Below, one piece after another: positions 44,886-56,864 of a stretch of DNA of 64,000 bases (positions within the stretch are counted from its first letter, which is position 1; every line of letters starts with the position of its first letter). This DNA comes from Stictocephala bisonia (taxonomy: Eukaryota; Arthropoda; Insecta; Hemiptera; Membracidae): contig JAQJVL010000418.1 of assembly GCA_035578905.1 (NCBI GenBank), positions 248,001-312,000 of the forward strand, read 5' to 3'. The notes beneath the pieces are model-generated. The model saw only the letters and a program-made list of their open reading frames with translations. It was not told the DNA's origin and made no database searches. A program made the translations under genes and the position numbers.

Positions 44886-46985
44886 ATTATTACTTGCACT
44901 AATATAGTTGGATTGATATTATTTGTATAGTTATCCGTTACATAGTAAAAAGTTATTCTTACTTACAGCTTGTGTAGCACGTTTATAATTACAATAAGGA
45001 ATTTTTGTGTGAAATGACGTTTTCCACCATCGTTGGGACGGTAATTGCATATATGATACTTGTGAACACCATCGGCATTTGCACGTCTGTAAATGGCAAA
45101 TAAACCCATGTTAAATACATTTTTCAGAGATTTGTCTTAATTGTATGTCCTTAAAAACATCTGGTCTTTAAGACCAGAGTCGTCTTAAAGACTGTGGTGT
45201 TTCTCCAGACACTTTGTTTGGGAAACACCAAGAGTATTAAAAATAAAAGTTAGGGGATAAATCTTTTCTGAGTGTTAAACACATCAAGTAGATAACTAGT
45301 TCTTAGTAGTGATAAAATTACTAACAATCAGGTGACAGGAAGTTATATTGTAGTCGACGAAACCTCTCACTTGAGGTGGAATTGAAATACTGTATGGTAC
45401 AGTTCTTGCTTTTTTACTTACTTTTGATTATAGCCTCCAGTTGAATCGTTAACTATGGGAATTCGTTTGTCCTTCAGGATTTAGGGGGAATAAGGGAGGT
45501 ACTGACAAGAGGCTAGCCCTCCCAACGTAAGGCAAACTGGAGAAATAACTACTCGAAACACTAATTGGATCCAGGCTACTGATAGTAATTTCAACTGTTG
45601 AAGTACTTCAAGTTAGCTATCATAACATTATTTAGGCAATAAATTGTCTTTAGTCACTATTTTTCTTTATTTTATTCATGATATACAATGAACAACTGCA
45701 TGATCTTCTTTATATTTCAGTTATTGTAATTATTCTTAATACAATATCTTTATATTAAACATAAACATCTAAACTATGATAATATGATACATTGTTTATG
45801 TGTTCCTTGCTGTAAAACACATATTACTGTTATTAAATTCTAAATCTTAATAAGTTATAAAGTTTATGCTAGCCTTTACATAAAAAATAGTTATAACCTA
45901 CATTTTGGTGGCCAAAACGTTATAAATAATAAGAAAAATATTTAAAAATCTATAAACAGCCCTTTTAGTTGATATTTGAGTAATAACCTTTTACAAGCTA
46001 AGATCTAGTTAAATAGTGTTCGCTAGTGGAAACAGAACTTTGCTTTTAAATTTAAGGACATTATTTACAGGAGATATTAAATTAAGGTTGTAAAGAAAGA
46101 AACCCGAATCAAAAAAAAAAAAAAAATAAATTTGTTCCAAATATACTCGGAAGAAATTCACTGGCATTAAATCAATACGAATTGGTATTTAATAATAATA
46201 ATAATATTAATTAATTAATGAACTTACAATTATCACATATAATTATTTATATGTTTCATACTTGTCTTGGATTTGTAATTAATAATTTCATTTTATTTCA
46301 TTTACCCGAGAACAAAATAATTTAAACCCACCGTTCTTAGTTTTAAAATTTGTTAATAAATAAAATATTAACAAAAAAGTCCGTTCCTAGCTGTTTAATC
46401 ACTTTAGTACAACATTTATACCATGTATCATGATCAATGTAACAGAAATATTTACTAAAAACAAAACACAAACTGCAGGATTAATTATGAATTGTTTTCA
46501 TTAATGGAAATAACAACAACATATTGAGACGTGATTTAGTGGATATCTGTAAATTTTTAGATGAGTTGCATCAATATCCCCTCCCCTCGCTTGTTGACGT
46601 AATAGGTGCAGTCGCATACGGAAAGCGGTTAGGTGCACGCAGCACACATGCGCGCCCCTTTACTCTCCAGCCCACAATATATTGACCAGAAACTTAACCC
46701 CCAAATCCCCCTCACCAACAGTACTTCTGTCCTTTCTACATTTATGCCGTGTATTATTGGACTACAAAACTACGTTTAGTTCTCAAAACGACAATGGTCA
46801 GATTGGCATGTTTGAGAGCCAATCAACTAGCTTACACAGTTCCAACCAATTAAAGTTATCTACGATAATGGCTGATTTCGGTGTTAGTAGTGCTCAGCGT
46901 TTTGGTCCTAAACAATAAAACGTTAAAATCTGTACTAGGCGTGGTAGGAAGGTTGAGCCAATTAATGTTGAAAACGTAGCAACAC
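44886..46985. other. Mostly AT-rich spacer
   Basis: Contains a hairpin pair at 45166-45235 (ggtctttaagacc; gtgtttct/gggaaacac), an A16 run near 46110, and an (aat)n run near 46190. Around 46868-47001 a plus frame starting MADFGVSSAQRFG and, after one in-frame stop, VKICTRRGRKVEPINVENV may be a decayed small ORF of unknown origin. Confidence 0.35.
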
Positions 46986-47014
46986 ATTATCGCAAATTGT
47001 GATTAGCCATTTTG

Positions 47015-48395
47015 TGGCGATGAAGAATTAAAATAATCACTATCTTCACATAAGTGTTACACGATACACCGATGTGGCCAAGTTGAATGGAAACTGTGCT
47101 TGTACTCTGTGAGGTACAAGAGTTGGGGTAGTAGGGAGAACAAATAATCACTATCCTTACATAAGTCTTACACGATACACCGATGTAGCCAAGTTGACTG
47201 GAAGCTGTGCTTGTACTCTGTGAGGTACAAGAGTAGGAGTAGTACGGAGAACAAATAATCACTATCTTTACATAAGTCTTACACGATACACTGATGTAGC
47301 CAGGTTGACTGGAAGCTGTGCTTGTACTCTGTGAGGTACAAGAGTTGGGGTAGTACGGAGAACAAATAATCACTATCTTTACATAAGTGTTACACGATAC
47401 ACCGATGTAGCCAAGTTGACTGGAAGCTGTGCTTGTACTCTGTGAGGTACAAGAGTAGGAGTAGTACGGAGAACAAATAATCACTATCCTTACATAAGTG
47501 TTACATTATACACCGATGTAGCCAAGTTGACTGGAAGCTGTACTTGTACTCTGTGAGGTACAAAAGTAGGAGTAGTATGGAGAACAAATAATCACTATCT
47601 TCACATAAGTGTTACATGATACACCGATGTAGCCAAGTTGACTGGAAGCTGTGCTTGTACTCTGTGAGGTACAAGAGTTGGGGTAGTATGGAGAACAAAT
47701 AATCACTATCTTTGCATAAGTCTTACACGATACACCGATGTAGCCAAGTTGACTGGAAGCTGTACTTGTACTCTGTGAGGTACAAGAGTTGGGGTAGTAC
47801 GGAGAACAAATAATCACTATCTTTGCATAAGTCTTACACGATACACCGATGTAGCCAAGTTGACTGGAAGCTGTGCTTGTACTCTGTGTACTGCTTGTAC
47901 AAGAGTAGGAGTAGTACGGAGAACAAATAATCACTATCTTTGCATAAGTCTTACACGATACACCGATGTAGCCAAGTTGACTGGAAGCTGTGCTTGTACT
48001 CTGTGTACTGCTTGTACAAGAGTAGGAGTAGTACGGAGAACAAATAATCACTATCTTTGCATAAGTCTTACACGATACACCGATGTAGCCAAGTTGACTG
48101 GAAGCTGTGCTTGTACTCTGTGTACTGCTTGTACAAGAGTAGGAGTAGTACGGAGGACAAATAATCACTATCTTTGCATAAGTCTTACACGATACACCGA
48201 TGTAGCCAAGTTGACTGGAAGCTGTGCTTGTACTCTGTGTACTGCTTGTACAAGAGTAGGAGTAGTACGGAGAACAAATAATCACTATCTTCACATAAGT
48301 GTTACACGATACACCGATGTAGCTAAGTTGACTGGAAGCTGTGCTTGTACTCTGTGAGGTACAAAAGTAGGAGTAGTACGGAGAACAAATCATGT
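47015..48395. repeat. 111/117-bp satellite, about 12 copies
   Basis: The unit runs caaataatcactatctttgc, ataagtcttacacgatacac, cgatgtagccaagttgactg, gaagctgtgcttgtactctg, then a variable part. Four neighbouring copies (47870-48260) carry a 6-bp longer version with tgtactgctt. Both periods are multiples of three, leaving a 295-codon frame open on minus and a 165-codon frame on plus; both encode only the repeated peptide. Confidence 0.93.
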
Positions 48396-48629
48396 AAATT
48401 AATTACTATTACTTTTATAGTTGACTAAATGTAGTTGTACGTCTGAATATGACCTCGCTGCCTTGCAGAATTGTGTCTCTTACTACTTCCTCGATAAGCT
48501 GATTGATATTTATGCACGCTTCGCCAATCTTGACTTTTTATCACCGGTGGGTAGAATCAGATATTTATTTAATGAAAATGTTGAAAATTTTATTTTTCGA
48601 TTTATATTCGTTGTTTTTCGATAATTTTT

Positions 48630-49165
48630 TATAGTTTATTTTTTAATTCGATGTAGTTTTTTGTGCTGAATACTGAAAACTATTTTGGTTTCCGACAATT
48701 ATTACACGAGATATCGTGGAAAAACTACATTCGTGGCAAATCAACTATGGTGGTCATGTGTACAATGTTAATAAGAGACATTATTAACAGGCGTGCCGGC
48801 CGGTAGGTACCTGAATGTAACGCAAATTATGATTTTTTTGTGAATATAGATGATTGGGATAAGTTATGTTTTGTTTGATTAGATAAGTAAAAAGTGGTTT
48901 TTTTTCGACCCTAAAAATTCATTTTACTGAAACCCCCATTATTCGTGTTTATCATCAAAAAACAAGTAAAATAAAAACTTAATTGTTGAGAAATTTTAAA
49001 TTTAAAAAATATTGGTTTTTCACTATCACATAAAAACTAGTTTTACGATTTTTCTGTGAAAACGGGTTTTCCGCGGCTAAAATCAACACCTTTAAAATCA
49101 TCACCAGTTTTTCAACAGGAACTCGTATTTTAGAGGCGTCTAGAAAGTGCATAATTACCGGTTGA
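48630..49165 (-). repeat. Unclassified dispersed repeat, copy 2
   Basis: Inverted relative to 18906-19720, including a GC-rich core (gtgccggccggtagg, near 48793-48807). Diverged with indels. Confidence 0.7.
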
Positions 49166-49434
49166 TTTAGATCGCTGATTGTTTTAACACAAACAAAATT
49201 TTAATCACATCATTTTCACTAAACCTAACCTGAAATGAGTTTTAAACTTCCTTAACATGTCCACACAAAATTATTTGCCACACTTTTGAAATAAAATCGT
49301 TTTTGACCTTTTTTTTCAAGTAAAATATCATTATATTTCATGCAATTAATATAATATATTTTTATTACGGCCGTACACTAAGCAATATACTATATTAAAT
49401 TGATTTAGTCAAAATTTCAATTGACATTTTGTAA

Positions 49435-49488
49435 TTTGACAAAATATAGATAGTTCACATGAAAATAAACTATCTATATTCTGTCAAA
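49435..49488. repeat. 21-bp near-perfect hairpin
   Basis: tttgacaaaatatagatagtt (49435-49455, described here by its first 20 bases tttgacaaaatatagatagt) pairs with 49468-49488 with one G-T mismatch position around a 12-nt loop. Confidence 0.7.
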
Positions 49489-50770
49489 TCAGTCATTAAC
49501 GTTACGTTTGTGGTGTTATTTGCAATATTTATAAATAAATGTTAATTTAGAACAATTCATTTACAAAATGTAGCATGGGTAGCATATTTCACAAACAATA
49601 TAGCAAGGGAAAGTTCACTATTGTTGGATTGTGCGAATAGGACAGCATCGGACAAAGAAGAAATGGGTTACTTCCATTACTGTAAAATTTAGCCCAACCA
49701 GCCCCCTTTGACCGCTATTCCAACAACTACGAACAACAAAGATACTTCCGAAACGAACACTCTTAAGAGCTCTTTGTATCATTCAGGAATAGATTCCAAC
49801 ATAAGAATTCTTTTTCAGTGATATTTCATTATACAAACTGCAATCTACCCTCATAAAATCAAACTTACTGGGCCCATCGAGGGTGAGCGTGAAGGCATCG
49901 GACTCAGGAGAACACAGAACAAAACACAAGTTGAAAGGCAAAATTATTGTTTATTGTATGAAAATATAAAAAACTTTAAATTCTAAAAGTATTAGAAAAA
50001 TTAAGTGGCAAGTAAAAAAAAATTAAAACATTTAAGACAGAACATTTAAGCTGTTGACTTATTGTGAGAAGTTGTTATAATCTTTATCAATAATTACAGA
50101 TATATTTTAACAAGTGGTCTCGAGGCGAATAAAAAAATTAAAAAAAAGACAAAAGTAAATAAAATTGGCAAAAATCAACAGTAGAAAATAAGTTTCAATT
50201 AAATGTAACGTATATCAAAAACAGGTTAGGCCTAAAAACCTTATTTAGCAAACCTATACAAATCTCTGAAAAAATATAACAATAATAAGTTAATAATAAC
50301 AATGAACATATACTAGAATGAATAAATAAAAAAATACATGAATGAATAAACTACAACAAGAAAATAATTCTTAACAATACCTACAAATAAATTAACACAT
50401 AACTACAAATAACAAAAGACAAATTGAAATTGTTACGCAGCTGACAGTACGGAACCTTATGCACAAAAGATATTTGGAAGATTATGCAAATTTTGAAAAG
50501 TTAAAAAAATTAAACAAAAGATTTAAATTAATAATTACGCTGAAATCCAGCGGGTGAAACTGGGCTGCTCCTAATTCCCATTTTTTTGTTTATACCCTAA
50601 TTCCTAATGGGTTTCCCACTAAAAGGGCTCAAATACTCGAGAACCCCGTTCTTTGAAAAATATTATTAGGAATAAGATCCCCCCCAAATATAAACTAAAC
50701 AAATTAAAAATAAAATCTATATATAATTCTCGCTGTAAAAGTCAATGTTCATTGTAATAAAAAAAGCACA
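49489..50770. other. AT-rich spacer
   Basis: No recognisable gene. 50540-50690 is richer in C and contains several ccctaattcc-type words. Confidence 0.4.
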
Positions 50771-50902
50771 ATTCTAAAAAAAATACTGGTGAACAAAATT
50801 CAACTGATGGACTTTCTTCACATAAACAGATAACACGTTCTCTTCAACAAGTTTTAAAATGGAGGCCAGAAGTACTGGATAATAAAACTGTTTTTGGGTC
50901 AC

Positions 50903-51073
50903 CTGCATGTCGATGTCTTCATCTTGGAGGCCGTTGGAAGGAGAGCGCGGAAAGGCTGAAGAGGTGGCTGCCCCTCTTGGAAGCAGAGTAGAGGCTAGTC
51001 CCAGCCCGTAGTTTCCGCACTGTGCCTCCAGGAAACTGCAGTCAGAAAAGCCATTCAGGTGCCCGTCCATCAT
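50903..51073 (-). CDS. Candidate first coding exon of an unidentified minus-strand gene
   Basis: From ATG-ATG at 51073 the frame encodes 57 codons (starting MMDGHLNGFSDCSFLEAQ and ending DEDIDMQ) and is followed by a CAG|GTGACC donor (50902-50901), leaving phase 0. Codon composition is GC-rich and complex, unlike the flanks. Upstream on the minus strand (51074-51330) lies pyrimidine-rich, balanced sequence that would suit a 5' UTR. After the donor the frame becomes AT-rich. I recognise no domain: the peptide is Ser/Gly/Leu-rich with an acidic end, as in disordered N termini of transcription factors. No partner exon was found. Confidence 0.4.
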
Positions 51074-51339
51074 ACTCCGACTCCGGAGCCAGGGCCAAAA
51101 ATTAATTTAGCCAGACATGATACCGGTGACAGGCAGAAGTTCAATGTCGGCAAACTAGACAGACGAACAGAAATGAAATCACGGAACACGAAAACGAAAA
51201 CAAAGACACTGAAGTAAATGAACACAAAGAGAAAGACTGGACTATGCGAGAGAGACGATCGTAATGTGCAAACGGCACAAAATTTAGTGCATCCTTCAAA
51301 TAGCTTAGCCGTTTTGGTAAGCAACGTTATATTAGAGAG

Positions 51340-52275
51340 TCAAGAGAAGACCCACCCATACATTTACCTTGATGAAGACCAACCCACCCATATATACCTA
51401 CAGTGATGAACACCAATAAATGTATAATGGTAAAAATTATGGGTTCGTCCTTTACTAACCCAACCATACACCAAACTCATAACCATACTCATACAACGAT
51501 AAAGACCCCACCCACCCAACCACACACGTACAGTGGAAGAGCCTCCACTCGCCCATATACGTACAGAGGTGCAGAACCATCTGCACACCCATACACGTAT
51601 AGAGGTCCAGACTCACCTGCACACTCATACACGAACAGAGGTGCAGGTCCACCTGCAACCCATACACATACAGAGGTGCAGACTAACCCGCACACCAATA
51701 CACGTACAGTGGTGAAGACCCACCCGCCCTCCCATACACATACAGTGATGAAGACCCACCCGCACACCCATACACAAACAAAAGTGCAGACCCACCTGTA
51801 ACCCATACACATACAGTGGTGTAAACCCACCTGCACACCCATACACATACAGAGGTGCAGACCCACCTGCATACACATACACGTACAGAGGTGCAGACCC
51901 ACCTGCACACCCATAAACGAACAAAGGTGCAGACCCACCTGCAACCCATACACATACAGAGGTACAGACCCACCCACACACCAATACACGTACAGTGGTG
52001 AAGACCCACCCGCCCTCCCGTACACATACAGTGATGAAGACCCACCCGCCCTCCCATACTGTACTTGTATGGGTGGGTGGGTGGGCCAATACCAATGTAC
52101 TTGTATGGGTGAGTGGGTGGGCCAATACCACTGTACTTGTAAGGGTGGCCGAGTGGGCCATTACCAATGTACGTGTATGGGTGGGTGGGTGGGTCAATAC
52201 GAATGTACGCGTATGTGTGGGCGGGTGGGTCAATACCAATGTACGTGTATGGGTGGGCGGGTGGGTTAAATTACT
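51340..52275. repeat. 36-bp minisatellite, array 7, with inverted half
   Basis: Left part (51350-52058) is C-rich on plus, with a local variant acagaggtgcagacccacct plus gcacacccatacacat. Right part (52066-52275) is G-rich on plus (tgggtgggtgggtcaatacc). The orientation switches across cccatactgtacttgtatggg (about 52050-52070), so the array is a large inverted structure. Confidence 0.92.
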
Positions 52276-54367
52276 ACACATACTCACATCATTAGCTATA
52301 TGATTTTAGATATGAATAAAAATGATAGTAGAAAAATAGCTTTAGAAATCACGCGTGCCAAAAACTTTTTCTTATTTTACCTGTAGATGATTTGTCTGTT
52401 AATCAAATACCAGATAAATTTTCCTGATTTATTCGGTTAGCACCCTAATTTGAGACAAGTAAATTCTAGCTTAACAGGAATACTAGATCCACTAATATTT
52501 TCTACTGACTATTTTTCTTTGGTCTATTAAATAATGAAAATGTTTAAAGGAAAGTCTTCTTTGGTCTGTATCAAAAACTATATCCTCGGTTACGCTCATT
52601 TGAGGATGTGTGTTTTTGACTCGGTCAATACTTCTACCCCTGCACGCTGAACTCTGTATCATATGAATAGGGAGGGAACTGGAAGTAGCGAGGTTTTAAC
52701 ACCTTGATGGTTCAGATAGATGTAGGATTAGTTATTACACTGTATTAACTTATGTTGTGTGAATTGTTAGAGCTTTCTACCAACACACTTAAACTACTAA
52801 GAAAGTTCATAACTAATGACACAACTGCATCTACACTCTTCTAACTATCAGTTGATGGTTCTTACGACAGGCTGACTGTAGTTTGTAGAAGAGGACTATT
52901 CTTTTTTTCAAATTTCATACAAATTGCCACAATTTGTTTAAGGTTAGTCTTAAAGATAATGTATAAATTACAAAATTACTTCTTAAAAAGGAGTTCTTAT
53001 TTTAAAAGTCTTTTAATTTATTAATATTTCCTTATTTTATATGTTTCTTAAAACGTTTTAATTGCCTGATATTTTTTATGCTTTTAACGTCATATGACAT
53101 TTTATTATATATTTTAACTCCAATATAGTTCAATCCTTCACATTCAAACAGAGGTAGGTTATATTATAAAGGAGGCGCATGTTGTGTCTGTTTTAAATAT
53201 GTTTAATATTCTTTGTTTGAATTTTTATTTATTAATATGACATAGCTTGTGCATTCTTTATATCAACAGAGGCGTATGTGATTATTTCAAAACTTTAATA
53301 ATAAGTTCGACATGGTTTGATTTTGTAACTTTTCATGTCGTTATTAAAGCTATTTTTGTAGTAAGAGAACTTGTTTTACTCCATGAATACTACTTCAAAA
53401 AATGCATTGCATATATTAAACGGTTATGCAAATATTTATTTCTCACTATAAATAAAATATTTTTTAACGAGCAAATAGTCTTTCTCTAACGAAATCAAAA
53501 TCTACAGTAATATTATTCTTTTTATAAACATAGTTAATTTATTTGTAATATATGAGTAAAACAATATAAAATCTAAATAGTACTTATATTACAGAATTCA
53601 GATAAAATTATATGATAAATATGCCATATGTCATTTTCCTGCATCTATGAGTTATAATGATAGATTTGAAGTAGTTTTAATTTTTTAACCTCTCACGAAC
53701 TACAGTAGAAGACCGAGGGACATTTTGGTAACTTGATGCTTGGAGGCTTTAATTCAATAATTCACCGATGTCCTTTGTCGTTATGTAATGAAACGTTGTT
53801 CTTACATATCAAATTGTGTAAGAATGGTCGTGAAAGAATAACAAACCAACTCACTCAATTAACTATTAGAAATGTTGATTGAAAAATACTGATGTAAAGA
53901 AATATTTATTCTGATAACTTGCGAAGAAAAATAAATAATATTTTGTTGAGGTAGGAATACCTTTCACCATTTCTAATATAAATCTACAAGTCAATTGCCC
54001 AACACTACCCAATCAAACCAATATTTTAGAAAAAAACACGTCAAATAAATCTGTTTAATTCCTATTGTCATTGTTTCTTCACTATTCTTCAAATTTATTC
54101 TGTTTCAAAAAACATTGTAGAAATTTTGCAATTTATAAATTTTATCTTTATGTAACATTTTCAGAATATAACAATATATTTTTCACGATATAAACCATCC
54201 TTTGTCAAAATAATAAAAAATTTTGCTGTGCGTAAATTTTAATAAAAACAATCAAGCTTTCTTGAATTAATTAAATTTTGTATCTTACTGTTTACCTACT
54301 AAATTGCTAATTGGATTACTTGTGAAGTCTTTTTCCTTTTAATTCTTTGCATTTTAATTGTTCTTTC
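52276..54367. other. AT-rich spacer
   Basis: I see no gene, repeat or structured element of note. Confidence 0.4.
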
Positions 54368-54720
54368 GGACCTTTTCCGTTAATTCACTACCACTAGTTT
54401 TTCTGTTAATTCACTACTACTACATTTTTTTATCGCAATTACGGTTAGGTTAGGTCAGGTCAGGTTAAGTGGCTACTAAAGTTGATCACACACTAGTAAA
54501 TCCAATGATTGACTTACCATCGAATGCGCTCTCCGTGTGTAAATTCTTGCAAAGTGATAAGATAAGGCCAGTGATATCGGATTCCTAACGGATAAGGAAT
54601 ACCACAGTGGACGTAAATATGATTGAGGAATAGTTTTTAGAGCAATAGAATATTTATCAAGTGGTAGTGAATTAACGGGGACAAAAAAGTAGTGGTAGTG
54701 AATTAGCGGAAAAGATCCGA
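54368..54720. mobile_element. MITE-like element with ~50-bp inverted ends and telomere-like words
   Basis: The left end (ggaccttttccgttaattca ctaccact) and right end (agtggtagtgaattagcgga aaagatcc) are inverted. Each end has a second partial copy of the tagtgaatta word. tcttt occurs next to both ends, a possible 5-bp target duplication. Inside, 54443-54470 reads ggttaggttaggtcaggtca ggtt, a degenerate TTAGG-like run. Confidence 0.6.
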
Positions 54721-55960
54721 TCTTTCTTCTGTTTAGTTAAGGCTTGACCGGCTCCAGACTATACAGTATATATAAACGTGTTGACTTGTTATAACCCAGA
54801 TTGTACTTCCCTGTACAATTTGGTGGTGACTGTACTAACCCCCCCCCATCCACCCCTTTCCAATGTGTGATCCACTTCTCATACAGTTTCTCGTCTTGGT
54901 TAAAATCTCTCTTCACCTAAAACACTCCTTCAACGTCTGGAGTGTTCATAAATATGGAACTTATTCGACCCTGCTTCTCGCCATCCAAGGAATATTTATT
55001 GTACATAACCTTTTGAATACGAACAACTCACTGGTCCTGTTATTAATAATATTATCAGGATGAATATTTTGTGTGATGAACTGATTTTAGTGATAAATGT
55101 TTAGTATGGCGAGGAGATTGGTGTTGGTAGTAGAATAAACTAGCGTGAGTTTAAGGATCTTTTCCTGTTGAATCATGAAGAGAACTAAAATAATCACTAT
55201 CAATATTGTTGTACCAATAATTGAATATAAAAATAAAAATACTGTAATTAATAAAAAGCAAGCCTCTCACAATCCCTACTTAAGCTGTAGACGGCCAATA
55301 TCTACAAAACTTGGTAAACGGCTGATTGTGGTTTTGTCTTTAAGTATATACATTATAGGTATTGGCTTTCTAGAGCTAAAGTAAGATAATTAATTGTTTA
55401 CCACCATGATTTTTATTAAGATACATTTATATTTATTTATAATAGTACAGTTAATTAAAATACATCAGCACTGTTAATTACAAAACTTTAGTTATGACGT
55501 ATCAAATATAAAATAACAGATACCACTGAAGCAGTGATTTATAAAGAAAGAAGTTGCATTATAAAAGTATTTCAGAAACTATAATATTACTTATTTATAA
55601 AAAGACCTGAATTAAAGAGTGTTGTTTCAATGAAGACGCTGATAATTAGCATCTGACTCAAAGTACCAGAGACTCAAACTCAATCTGATGGATGATATCA
55701 AAACTAGTAAAGAAATCATACACATGTGGGTCATACAGTTTCCATAAATGATAATGGAAATTGTATACGATATCTGTATCAGAATGTAAAAGTATGTGTC
55801 AACCATTTAGTATTACCGTTGTCTAACAAAGGAAGTAGATATATGTTACTATAAAGAAGTAGTCACTATTGCAAATACATTAATGAAACTAAAAGAGCTT
55901 GGGAACACAAATCTGTTTTACTTAATTAATAATATACCACAAGAAGTAATTAATCGTAAG
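54721..55960. other. AT-rich spacer
   Basis: A C10 run at 54840-54849. I find no recognisable coding. Confidence 0.4.
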
Positions 55961-56345
55961 TACGCAACACGTACAGACGTTGCAACGATTCTGGTGTCTC
56001 ATCCCTCCTTAACAATGGCTTCCCCCACTCGGCAGCACGTCGCCATTTTTGCCTCCCCTCCCACCACTACCACAACCCTCTGAATCGTCGCTCCAGGCTC
56101 CATCCCTTCGTGTTATCATAGTCCTCTCGTTAAAAACTGATAATTGAAATCGGACCGACGACGCTCGACTCTGCCTGCACAATCAATTACTCGGTTTCAA
56201 ACTTTATCTCTCAACCCTGGGTCGCCGGCGATACGTGTTTTATTGATTTCCATCGTACTTACTGCCCTAGCACTGTGCGAATCACATTAATGGACAACTG
56301 TTACAGTGATTTACTTGGGCAACTGTTACAGTGATGATCGCGATC
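55961..56345. other. Balanced-composition block, possible regulatory element
   Basis: GC-richer and complex sequence with TAAT-core words (caatcaattactcgg near 56181) and a duplicated caactgttacagtgat (56293-56308, 56320-56335). No open frame is recognisable. Confidence 0.25.
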
Positions 56346-56864
56346 ATTTACATAGTAATTGATATTTCATTTCAACGGCCAAAGAAAACGAATATAAGTT
56401 TAAAATTGCATTCAAATATATTATTATTTGTTCTTCAACACGTAGTCTATAACCTGAATAGAATACGTTTGATGTAATCGATGTAATTGATGTAATCGAT
56501 GTAATCGTAGGCAAATTATGAAATTATTAATTACTTCTTACATAGAACCGGTTGACATAGAGTGATGCAATAAACTGTAAACCTAATAAACCTCATATGG
56601 TAAACGCCCCAAAATTGTTTTTGTCACATTTAAATTCAAGGTTTGTGCGAAAATGGTTGTTACAAGTTCGAATTTCAAAAATGTCTAATGACAACATAAG
56701 TAAATAAAACTACACCTCATTTTTAAGGTCTTTAAAGACTTGTAATTTTTATATGAAAATTACACATATTACTTATCCCTAGGGGCAGAATGGCCCAGAA
56801 TATAAAAGATGTTGGTTTGGTTAAGTTTACGTTAATCTAACACTTCTGTACATCACAATTATCT
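56346..56864. other. AT-rich spacer with gatgtaatc repeats
   Basis: Four short tandem gatgtaatcgatgtaattg-type units occur near 56470-56507. Confidence 0.5.

Noticed and set aside
47506..48393. 295-codon Ser/Thr/Cys-rich repetitive ORF on minus
   Set aside because: The 111- and 117-bp units are multiples of three and the plus strand is open as well. There is no non-repetitive flank, signal peptide or splice context to support a gene.
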